The translations under genes and the position numbers were made by a program. From Alphaproteobacteria bacterium (GTDB lineage Bacteria; Pseudomonadota; Alphaproteobacteria; Rickettsiales; Rickettsiaceae), in the NCBI GenBank assembly GCA_030430995.1, contig JAUIKA010000034.1:1-9382 (forward strand): a DNA stretch of 9,382 nucleotides. The letters are read 5' to 3'. The notes beneath the pieces are model-generated. The model ran no database searches. It had not been told where the DNA came from and saw nothing but the letters and a program-made list of their open reading frames with translations. Positions 1 to 5,390 of the stretch are shown here, piece after piece; the stretch's first letter is position 1, and every line of letters begins with the position of its first letter.

Positions 1-1
1 T

Positions 2-568
2 AAGTCAATTATTAATGCTATGAAATTTGCAAAATATTACCATGAAGGACAGTTTCGTAAATCAAATGAGCCTTATTATATGCATCCTATAGAAGTAGCA
101 AAAATGGTAATGATAGAAAACCAAAATCCAAATATTATAATATCTGCACTTTTACATGATGTTATAGAAGATACTAAAGCTACTGAAAAAGATATAGAAG
201 AAGAATTTGGCAATAGCGTTGCATATATTGTAAACAAGCTCACAAAAGAGAACCATAGTAGCAATGGAAAAACCTTTATTGAAACTATTATGCTAGATAT
301 TAAAAATAGTAAGGATAAAGATATTGCTTTAATAAAATTTATGGACAGAATACATAACTTAGCTACATTAGAGTTTATGAAAGAAGAAAAGCAGATGAAA
401 AAAGCTAAAGAAACAATAGAGCATATTATAGCTATTGCTACATATTTTGAAATGCATAACATATCTTACATCTTATATAAGATGTGTTTAGAGGTTAATA
501 GAAGGCTAGGTGAATCCGATCAAGATCTATCCCAAAACATAGAGGCAGACCTGCCTTTTCTATATTAA
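2..568 (+). CDS. HD-domain alarmone ((p)ppGpp) hydrolase-like protein, 5' end outside window
   Basis: This resembles the hydrolase half of RelA/SpoT (RSH) proteins, which remove pyrophosphate from (p)ppGpp in the cytosol with a Mn-bound HD site. Numbering from the ATG at 20, the expected residues are visible: H22 in MHPIEVA, H46-D47 in ALLHDVIEDT with E50-D51, and D109 in FMDRIHN. The pattern RKSNEPYYMHP is typical of the family. There is no synthetase, TGS or ACT domain; the protein stops about 70 residues after the last HD motif. The frame stays open upstream of the ATG to the window edge, reading KSIINA before MKFAKYYHEGQ, which fits the first family helix, so the ATG at 20 is probably internal and the true start lies outside. 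Rickettsiales carry several split spoT-like genes, some on mobile elements. Other HD phosphohydrolases are possible, but the motif set favours RSH. The gene converges on the MFS gene with a 4-base overlap. Confidence 0.8.
   Translation, partial: KSIINAMKFAKYYHEGQFRKSNEPYYMHPIEVAKMVMIENQNPNIIISALLHDVIEDTKATEKDIEEEFGNSVAYIVNKLTKENHSSNGKTFIETIMLDIKNSKDKDIALIKFMDRIHNLATLEFMKEEKQMKKAKETIEHIIAIATYFEMHNISYILYKMCLEVNRRLGESDQDLSQNIEADLPFLY
565..568. other. Shared stop codons of convergent genes (TTAA)
   Basis: The plus-strand HD gene ends with TAA at 566-568 and the minus-strand transporter ends with TAA read from 565-567. Both stops are cut from the self-complementary TTAA. There is therefore no space for an intergenic bidirectional terminator, and each transcript must run into the other gene's 3' end unless it terminates inside coding sequence. 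Confidence 0.9.
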
Positions 569-1896
569 TTTTTTCTATTTATTCTCTCTAATTGCTCAAA
601 ATGACTTACCCCCCAAAGGAACATTAGCCCAACCGGAATAAAGATCAGAAAAATGCCTTTATATCCAAAATATTTATTAGCATACACAAGCCCGAAGGAA
701 GTAATCAGATAGGTAAATAGCTTAGCTACCGCACTCAATAAACTTGTATATGTGAATCTCTTAAATATAGGAAAATATTTAAAAAATATAGGTGTAGCCG
801 GAACTTGGTCAAAGACAAATAAGGAAGCCAAACATTGAAATAGCAAAACAGAACTAGGAGTTGCATGATAATGCATTACTATAGGGAAGAACAACATCAC
901 CGAAAAGAAGAAATAAAATTTATATTTTAATATCTTGAGTACATTTAGCCTATAGCTTAGGTAAACTAATCCTAGAATCCCTATAAAATCTACCAAAGAT
1001 ACACAAAAATTTTGTTTAATTATGGTATGTGTATCCTGAGCAAAATTATGCTTCATCACATCCGCACAATAAATATATATAAAATAAAAACAAGGTGGGC
1101 GAGAGCAATGTATAAAGAAATAAGCAACCATTGTTTTAATGGAGGCTTCATTATCATGAAATTGTAGTTTTTCCTCTTTAAGCTCTACATTATTATATAT
1201 AGCTCTATTTTTTAACAACTTTTTCTTATCAGCAAATTCTACTGCCTCTTTCATAGTTGTTCTAGCTACTGTACCTACTATTCCCACCATTGCTCCAAGG
1301 AAGAATGCAGCTCTCCAATATAAATCTTTATCAATGGATAATACATTATCACCTGTAAAAACAGAGGATATAAAAAGCGCTGCTGATGTACCAAGTGCCA
1401 TGAATACTGTAATAGCTGCTACCATAGGATATTTATGCTTCTCAGGTAGGGTTTCGGAAAGATATATCTCAGCCCCTCTTGATTCAGCATTAGCTGCCAT
1501 TCCTTGCACCATACGGCATATAGTAACCGCTACGCTAGCTGTAATACCAATTTGTGCATATGTTGGCATCATCCCTATTGCGAGGCAAGACACAGACATA
1601 AGAAGTGTTGTGAGTATCACTACGGCCTTTCTGCCTATGTTATCACCTATCCAGCCAAATAATAACGCACCAAAAGGCCTCAATAGATATGTAGAGCAAA
1701 AACCAAAAGCCGAAAGCAGCTGCGCTGTAAATGGGTCTGTCTTTAGGAAAAAGAGCTCATTAAGAAGCAATGCCATATGTACATATAGCATTAAATCAAA
1801 ATATTCAAGGAAAGTTCCTATAGATAAAAGACCCATTGCTTCTTTATGCTGACGTGTAAGCTTAGTAGATAAACTATCTTCAAATATATTTTTCAT
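565..1896 (-). CDS. MFS transporter, ProP/metabolite:H+ symporter-like
   Basis: A 443-residue inner-membrane carrier of the major facilitator superfamily with about twelve hydrophobic segments, probably importing a small host metabolite by proton symport. The family signature between segments 2 and 3 is clear (GWIGDNIGRK, residues 81-90), as is RMVQGM (128-133) with AESRGAEIYLSE following. The N-terminal stretch GTFLEYFDLMLYVHMALLL (27-45) closely matches the Rickettsia proteins annotated ProP. A charged cytoplasmic loop lies at about 215-250, as expected between the two six-helix halves, and the length is normal. The start gives the usual short hydrophilic N-terminus; no Shine-Dalgarno sequence precedes it. 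Rickettsial ProP paralogues are numerous and their substrates mostly unproven, so proline/betaine transport should not be assumed. The usual glycine before the glutamate in the QG...GE motif is replaced (NAE). The upstream region is rich in palindromes, suggesting regulation. Confidence 0.88.
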   Translation of the reverse strand: MKNIFEDSLSTKLTRQHKEAMGLLSIGTFLEYFDLMLYVHMALLLNELFFLKTDPFTAQLLSAFGFCSTYLLRPFGALLFGWIGDNIGRKAVVILTTLLMSVSCLAIGMMPTYAQIGITASVAVTICRMVQGMAANAESRGAEIYLSETLPEKHKYPMVAAITVFMALGTSAALFISSVFTGDNVLSIDKDLYWRAAFFLGAMVGIVGTVARTTMKEAVEFADKKKLLKNRAIYNNVELKEEKLQFHDNEASIKTMVAYFFIHCSRPPCFYFIYIYCADVMKHNFAQDTHTIIKQNFCVSLVDFIGILGLVYLSYRLNVLKILKYKFYFFFSVMLFFPIVMHYHATPSSVLLFQCLASLFVFDQVPATPIFFKYFPIFKRFTYTSLLSAVAKLFTYLITSFGLVYANKYFGYKGIFLIFIPVGLMFLWGVSHFEQLERINRKN

Positions 1897-1924
1897 AGAA
1901 TGCTATTATAAATATCCCATTGGG

Positions 1925-1953
1925 ATTATGAGTATTGATTGAATTATGTACAA
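1925..1953 (-). promoter_or_regulatory. Candidate sigma-70 promoter of the MFS gene
   Basis: Read on the minus strand, a -35-like TTGTAC (1948-1953) and a -10-like CATAAT (1925-1930, 5 of 6 to TATAAT) are separated by exactly 17 bases. Transcription would start near 1918, giving a leader of about 22 bases to the ATG at 1896. The -35 match is weak (3 of 6), so this rests mainly on the -10 box and the spacing. Confidence 0.4.
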
Positions 1954-1964
1954 CAGTCAATACT
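1931..1964. repeat. Inverted repeat overlapping the MFS promoter
   Basis: AGTATTGA (1931-1938) and TCAATACT (1957-1964) are exact reverse complements. The arms extend inward to 11 bases (1931-1941 and 1954-1964) with one T/G mismatch, leaving a 12-base loop. The arms straddle the candidate -35 box and fill the -35/-10 spacer, where a dimeric repressor could sit. A short separate inverted repeat, ATCCC-att-GGGAT (1914-1926), lies just downstream. The repeat is directly visible; operator function is inferred. Confidence 0.45.
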
Positions 1965-1975
1965 TATTTTATACG

Positions 1976-1998
1976 ACCTTTAAAGGTTAATATAACCT
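1976..1998. repeat. Overlapping palindromes ACCTTTAAAGGT and AGGTTA-ATA-TAACCT
   Basis: Bases 1976-1987 are a perfect 12-base palindrome. Its right arm is shared with a second perfect inverted repeat, AGGTTA (1984-1989) and TAACCT (1993-1998), so three alternating copies of the same half-site lie in 23 bases. On the minus strand they lie just downstream of a consensus TTGACA (2008-2013), which has no convincing -10 box. They lie about 80-100 bases upstream of the MFS start codon. They look like half-sites for a DNA-binding dimer or mutually exclusive hairpins; no regulator is identifiable. Confidence 0.45.
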
Positions 1999-2073
1999 GT
2001 AGTGTAGTGTCAAGTAAAAAACAAGGTAAAAATATTATGATAAATGGTAAGCTTTCATCTTTATGCAGCATAT

Positions 2074-2095
2074 AGGTTAATAATATTATTAATCT
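2074..2095. repeat. 22-base near-perfect palindrome sharing AGGTTAATA
   Basis: The core TTAATAATATTATTAA (2077-2092) is a perfect 16-base palindrome. Flanking bases extend pairing to 11 base pairs per arm with a single G/T wobble (2076/2093). Its left arm begins AGGTTAATA (2074-2082), the same nine bases as at 1984-1992, where they also form the left arm of an inverted repeat. The core is pure A/T, so some symmetry may be chance, but the shared nonamer makes a recurring element more likely. Confidence 0.4.
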
Positions 2096-2099
2096 TTAA

Positions 2100-2227
2100 A
2101 AGAGCGCAGGCTATACAAATTTAGCCATAGCAAATATTTACCCTATAATATTGCTAAAAAGGAGAATATAGAGCAAAGCATTCTACTTATTTATAGTCAT
2201 TTGTTATTGCCCCAGCTATACGCTCTT
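2100..2227. other. Possible structured RNA, strand uncertain
   Basis: The ends of this 128-base stretch pair exactly: AAGAGCG (2100-2106) with CGCTCTT (2221-2227). Inside are a GGCTA/TAGCC hairpin (2109-2126) and a ten-pair stem with one bulged base (2128-2138 with 2147-2156, eight-base loop). A weaker AGAAT/ATTCT hairpin (2163-2184) follows. Together they make a branched fold closed by a terminal helix, with frequent stops in the minus-strand frames I read. Read on the minus strand, like the neighbouring genes, the closing helix is followed by a short T run. I cannot assign a family; the length is short for 6S RNA, and no RNase P, SRP or tmRNA signature is visible. Promoters are not clear. 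Confidence 0.3.
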
Positions 2228-2326
2228 AACCATTATTTATTTCTTTGTAATATACGCGTTTTTTCTTTACCCAAATATAAGCTATTTCCACCAATATGCT
2301 GACTTTTGCTATGGATTAGTAAAATC

Positions 2327-2348
2327 TATACCAAATTGAAATGGTATA
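2327..2348 (-). terminator. Weak terminator candidate downstream of dnaN
   Basis: TATACCA (2327-2333) and TGGTATA (2342-2348) form a seven-pair stem with an eight-base loop, about 35 bases beyond the dnaN stop. In the direction of transcription it is followed by GATTTTAC. The stem has only two G-C pairs and the T run is short, so it would be a poor intrinsic terminator, though it is the only hairpin suitably placed for the dnaA-dnaN transcript. Confidence 0.3.
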
Positions 2349-2382
2349 TAGCTATTATTGCAAACTGGTCTTATCTACTATT

Positions 2383-3498
2383 CTAATCCACATTTATTGG
2401 CATTGTAATAAATAAAAACTGCTCTCTAGACAAAGAACGCACTACAACGCCTGAAGAATTGTCAAAAAATGATAACTCTATTTTTTCATTTTCTTCCAAA
2501 TATCTGAATATATCTAATAAGTAATTAGGGTTAAAACCTATGACTATTTGCTCTCCATTATAAGCACCTTTAGGTAAAAGTAATACTTCCTGAGCTGTAT
2601 CATGAAGGTCATTATATGAATAAAACACTATCTTCTCTTGGCTAATCTCTAATTTTATAGCCTGAGTTTTATCCTGAGCTACTGTAGAGACTCTATCTAT
2701 TGAATTTAAAATCTCCCCTGCTTTGATTGTTAAATAATATCTATTATTAGTAGGGATAAAACTCTGATATTCAGGAAATTTCCCATCTACTAATTTACTT
2801 ACTATATAACTATCTGAAGTTTCAAACTTCACAAGGCTATCACTTATGTAGCAAGAAATATTATCTACAATTTTTGCTAATTTAATAAGCTCTTCTGATG
2901 TTTTCCTTGGTAAAATAAAATTGAATTGCTTTTCTACCTCCATACCAGTGTTTACCATAGATAACCTATGGCAATTTGTAGCCGCTGAACATAAAATGGA
3001 GTTTTCATTACTATGCATACATATTCCATTCATATTATAACGAATTTCATCTGTAGACATAGAAAAATAAGTGGATTCAAGCATCTCTAACATAACATTG
3101 CTTCTAATAATGAAGTCAGGCATATCTACATCTACATCCATCTCTATAAAGCTCTCTACAGGCAAAGTGGATAATGCAAATTTACAATTCTTGCCTTTTA
3201 CCTCAAGCTGCATAGTAGTAGGTGAAAATACTATATTTACCTCTGAATCTATTATTTTTTTTAAGATACTATGCATCATTCTTCCAGAAACCGTAGCACT
3301 TCCTCCATCTATTATTTGAACAGGGATTTTTTTACATAAAGTAACATCTATATTACTAGCCTGTATATATAAATAACCTGCTTTATCTACAGAGAGTTTT
3401 ATATTAGAAAAAATCGGTTTAATATTTGACTTGTCTATTATGCCAAGTACAGAATATACAGCACTGGCAAGCAATTTTGTTTCAGCGACGAAATGCAT
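2383..3498 (-). CDS. dnaN: DNA polymerase III beta subunit (sliding clamp)
   Basis: The clamp closes as a ring dimer around DNA and tethers the replicative polymerase; it also docks repair and initiation-control proteins. The 371 residues match the usual length for three repeated clamp folds (about 1-120, 125-245 and 250-371). Recognisable family patterns are DEIRYNMNGI (150-159), AATNCHRL (172-179, where most clamps have ATDGHRL), VDGKFPEY (237-244), FNPNYLLD (322-329) and the C-terminal MPINV (366-370), which forms part of the peptide-binding pocket and corresponds to MPMRL in E. coli. The start codon is 20 bases after the dnaA stop with no ribosome-binding motif, so translation may depend on coupling or on a leader without a Shine-Dalgarno. 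No recF follows. The D-to-N and G-to-C changes in the ATDGHRL motif are mild oddities. Confidence 0.96.
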   Translation of the reverse strand: MHFVAETKLLASAVYSVLGIIDKSNIKPIFSNIKLSVDKAGYLYIQASNIDVTLCKKIPVQIIDGGSATVSGRMMHSILKKIIDSEVNIVFSPTTMQLEVKGKNCKFALSTLPVESFIEMDVDVDMPDFIIRSNVMLEMLESTYFSMSTDEIRYNMNGICMHSNENSILCSAATNCHRLSMVNTGMEVEKQFNFILPRKTSEELIKLAKIVDNISCYISDSLVKFETSDSYIVSKLVDGKFPEYQSFIPTNNRYYLTIKAGEILNSIDRVSTVAQDKTQAIKLEISQEKIVFYSYNDLHDTAQEVLLLPKGAYNGEQIVIGFNPNYLLDIFRYLEENEKIELSFFDNSSGVVVRSLSREQFLFITMPINVD

Positions 3499-3518
3499 AT
3501 TTAATTATTATATTACTA

Positions 3519-4820
3519 CTAATATACATTCTCCAGCATTTTCCTCAATAAATCAATTTCTTCTCTGATAAATTTATCCTCAGCTATTAATTTTTGTAAT
3601 TTTTTTATGTTATGCAATATAGTGCTATGATCTTTTTTCTTAAATTTATTTGCTATTTCTAATAAACTATGTGGAGTAAGCTCTCTGGATAGATATATAG
3701 CTATTTGCCTTGGCAAAGAAATAGTCTTTAATCTTTTATTGGATGTAATATCATTAATTGTTATATTATACCTCTGGGCCACCTTATTCTGTATAGTTTC
3801 TATATTGAGCTCTGCCCTTGGGGCTGTAGTCATATCTATAAGTAGCTTGTGAGCTTGTTCTTTATCTACATTTAAATTGAACATGTCTATATAAATCATG
3901 ATTTTATTTACTGCCCCTTCTAGCTCCCTTATACTATTGACTATATTTGTAGCTATATATTCTATTACCCCTTCATCAAGATATTTTATATAATTACCAA
4001 TTTTTGACTTAATAATACTAATCCTTAATTGTAAATCTGGCTTTTGTATATCTATCACAGAATATGAAGAAAGCCTTGAACTAAGCCTTCTGTCTAGATT
4101 AGCAAGTTTGGATGGGTGCTGATTGCCAGAGACAACAATCCTTTTATTATTATCTAGAAGGTAATTTATTGTGTATAATAACTCTTCTTGAGTGTTATCC
4201 TTACCACACATAAAATGTATATCATCTATTAATAATATATCTACATCTCTACAATATTCTTTAAACAACATAATTTGTTTATTTCTTAAATATTTGATGA
4301 AATTAAACATAAATTGTTCAGCTGATAAGTATAAAACTTTAGCTTGAGGCTCTTTCTTTAGGATTTCATTTTGTATAGAGCGCATAAGATGCGTTTTGCC
4401 CAGCCCAACATCACCATATAACATAAGCATCTGCATCTTATTGTCAATAGATATATTTTTAGCTGCCTGATACGCTATATGGTTAGAATAACCAACTACA
4501 AAATTATCAAAGTTATATCTATTATTAACTGAAGAAATTGATAAAACCTCTGTTTTTACTTCCCCCTCACCTATTTCTACAACCTGAATTTTATTATCAT
4601 AATAATTCCACAGTTTACTTACTAAAGATAAATAGTCCTCCTGAATCTTAAGCTTCGCCTCAGGGGATGCAACATGCAATATAACTCTATTATATGTACT
4701 AGAAACAAAGTCTAACTTGCTTATATATTCTGTATATACCTCCTCCCCATAATGTGATCTAAGATCTTGTTTTATATTATCCCAAATTTGTGTATGAGAA
4801 ATAGCCTGCTGTTGCTGCAT
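3519..4820 (-). CDS. dnaA: Chromosomal replication initiator protein DnaA
   Basis: DnaA binds DnaA boxes at the origin and, as an ATP-bound filament, melts DNA and loads the helicase. Domain I covers about 1-80. Domain II is almost absent, which explains 433 residues against 467 in E. coli. The AAA+ domain III begins near YNFDNFVVG (102-110), with Walker A GDVGLGKT (136-143), Walker B ILLIDD (195-200), box VII arginines in RRLSSRLSS (244-252) and the sensor 2 arginine in SIRELEGA (296-303). DNA-binding domain IV (about 335-433) has PRQIAIYL and the signature DHST (397-400). Two positions depart from the common pattern: IANKF replaces IGxxF, and KKKDH replaces the glycine-containing loop before DHST. 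The start gives a normal domain I; no Shine-Dalgarno is seen. It is followed after 20 bases by dnaN, so the two are probably co-transcribed. Confidence 0.97.
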   Translation of the reverse strand: MQQQQAISHTQIWDNIKQDLRSHYGEEVYTEYISKLDFVSSTYNRVILHVASPEAKLKIQEDYLSLVSKLWNYYDNKIQVVEIGEGEVKTEVLSISSVNNRYNFDNFVVGYSNHIAYQAAKNISIDNKMQMLMLYGDVGLGKTHLMRSIQNEILKKEPQAKVLYLSAEQFMFNFIKYLRNKQIMLFKEYCRDVDILLIDDIHFMCGKDNTQEELLYTINYLLDNNKRIVVSGNQHPSKLANLDRRLSSRLSSYSVIDIQKPDLQLRISIIKSKIGNYIKYLDEGVIEYIATNIVNSIRELEGAVNKIMIYIDMFNLNVDKEQAHKLLIDMTTAPRAELNIETIQNKVAQRYNITINDITSNKRLKTISLPRQIAIYLSRELTPHSLLEIANKFKKKDHSTILHNIKKLQKLIAEDKFIREEIDLLRKMLENVY

Positions 4821-4879
4821 AATTTATTATTACATCTGATACATTATTTATAACAAAATATAACTCTTACAACCATCCA

Positions 4880-5071
4880 CTAAATAAATTCTATTTTTTG
4901 ATGAAAAAATATATGCATATTCAACACATAAGTAAGACACAATACACTGCTAATTGTTTCAAGATATCCGTCTTGATCTTGACATTTTGAAATGCCTAAT
5001 AAATATAACAATAAAATACATGTATGATCGCGCAAATAACGAAAGTCAAGCTCAAAACCATATTTTAGCAA
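4880..5071 (-). CDS. Doubtful 63-codon frame in the dnaA leader
   Basis: I do not recognise this frame. It would start with TTG (5069-5071), or be part of a longer frame open back to 5101, and encodes a rather hydrophobic, cysteine-containing peptide (LRDHTCILLLYLLGISKCQ). No Shine-Dalgarno precedes it. The sequence contains local inverted repeats, TCAAGAT/ATCTTGA (4959-4965 with 4976-4982) and TTTCAA/TTGAAA (4957-4962 with 4987-4992), and the opposite strand also has an open frame over the same bases. That suggests a palindromic or decayed element rather than a gene. It lies in the same direction as dnaA and about 60 bases before it, so a leader peptide is another possibility. Confidence 0.2.
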   Translation of the reverse strand: MLKYGFELDFRYLRDHTCILLLYLLGISKCQDQDGYLETISSVLCLTYVLNMHIFFHQKIEFI

Positions 5072-5076
5072 CCCTA

Positions 5077-5105
5077 TATGTAGTAGTATGAGTCTTTTAT
5101 GTCAA
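5077..5105 (-). promoter_or_regulatory. Candidate promoter for the dnaA-dnaN transcript
   Basis: A consensus -35 box TTGACA (5100-5105) lies 17 bases from TACATA (5077-5082), which matches the -10 consensus at only 3 of 6 bases. Transcription would begin near 5070 and leave a leader of about 250 bases ahead of dnaA. The strong -35 box and correct spacing support it; the poor -10 box and the long leader count against it. Confidence 0.35.
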
Positions 5106-5168
5106 AATATTATGCTAAAATATATTATATTGAATAAAATTTCTTGAAAAATAACAGATTTTTTAAAT

Positions 5169-5260
5169 TGGCGGAGTGAGAGGGATTCGAACCCTCGATG
5201 GAGAAAAAACCCCATACTTCCTTAGCAGGGAAGCGCCTTCAGCCACTCGGCCATCACTCC
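5169..5260 (-). tRNA. tRNA-Ser (anticodon GCU), CCA encoded
   Basis: The acceptor stem GGAGTGA (5254-5260) pairs perfectly with TCACTCC (5173-5179). The discriminator G (5172) and a genomically encoded CCA (5169-5171) follow. The D arm GCC/GGC, the anticodon stem CTTCC/GGAAG with loop CTGCTAA, a long variable arm (TGGGG/CTCCA around a T6 loop) and the T arm GAGGG/CCCTC with TTCGAAT are all present. The long variable arm marks a class II tRNA and G as discriminator fits serine. The anticodon occupies 5224-5226 and reads AGC and AGU codons. Confidence 0.97.
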
Positions 5261-5277
5261 TAATGAGCTAAAGCTAC

Positions 5278-5283
5278 ATTATA
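5278..5283 (-). promoter_or_regulatory. -10 box of the tRNA-Ser gene
   Basis: A perfect TATAAT on the minus strand ends 17 bases before the tRNA 5' end, so transcription would start about ten bases upstream of the mature tRNA. No convincing -35 hexamer lies at 16-18 bases from it. Confidence 0.45.
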
Positions 5284-5326
5284 AATAACTTCGTAGAACT
5301 GATTATATTATGCATAAAAACATTAG

Positions 5327-5352
5327 TAAAGATCTTTATACCCTTATAAGGG
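5327..5352. repeat. Two adjacent perfect 12-base palindromes
   Basis: TAAAGATCTTTA (5327-5338) and CCCTTATAAGGG (5341-5352) are each exactly self-complementary and are separated by only two bases. They sit about 40 bases beyond the valS stop and upstream of the tRNA promoter. The GC-clamped one could serve as a hairpin in the valS 3' end, with a T5 run (5316-5320) further on, but neither is followed immediately by a T tract. A terminator, a protein-binding site or a remnant repeat are all possible. Confidence 0.45.
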
Positions 5353-5390
5353 ATATATCACCTATATTTATAGAAAAACTATATTACCAA

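Larger units (their letters stand above)
1897..2382. other. 486-base non-coding, palindrome-rich gap between dnaN and the MFS gene
   Basis: No reading frame here looks like a gene; the frames I read break often, the longest run seen being about 30 codons. The content is the MFS promoter and operator-like repeats (1914-1998), a near-palindrome (2074-2095), the possible structured RNA (2100-2227) and the weak terminator hairpin (2327-2348). No match to the DnaA box TTATCCACA occurs inside it. The density of inverted repeats is higher than in the other gaps of the window. It may also contain decayed gene sequence that I cannot recognise. Confidence 0.7.
4821..5168. other. 348-base leader region of dnaA, no confident gene
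   Basis: Between dnaA and the tRNA there is a promoter candidate at the far end (5077-5105), the doubtful TTG frame, and a set of small inverted repeats near 4957-4993. An all-A/T stem AAAAAT/ATTTTT (5147-5163) just behind the tRNA could weakly end its transcript. I looked for an origin here because dnaA leaders often hold one; no exact or one-mismatch DnaA box stands out. Confidence 0.55.

Noticed and set aside
1334..1852. A 172-codon open frame on the plus strand inside the MFS gene.
   Set aside because: It is antisense to a well-conserved transporter and its product has no family-like motif; an artefact of codon use in the real gene. The same holds for shorter antisense frames at 76-462, 3071-3319, 6745-6954 and 8158-8415.
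2221..2260. ACGCGT followed by six Ts (2254-2264 area) as an intrinsic terminator.
   Set aside because: A six-base self-complementary site cannot form a usable hairpin with a loop, and no larger stem surrounds it.
2233..2330. A minus-strand frame of about 30 codons (IGGNSLYLGKEKTRI) that looked like a possible transposase remnant.
   Set aside because: Too short, broken by stops on both sides, and I could not match it to a transposase family with confidence.
2861..3870. DnaA-box-like TTATCTACA at 2861, 3383 and 3862, and TAATCCACA at 2384, suggesting an origin inside dnaA-dnaN.
   Set aside because: All lie in coding sequence; the three TTATCTACA copies arise from Val-Asp-Asn/Lys codons (GTAGATAA) on the minus strand. 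They are widely scattered, unclustered and each one mismatch from the consensus.
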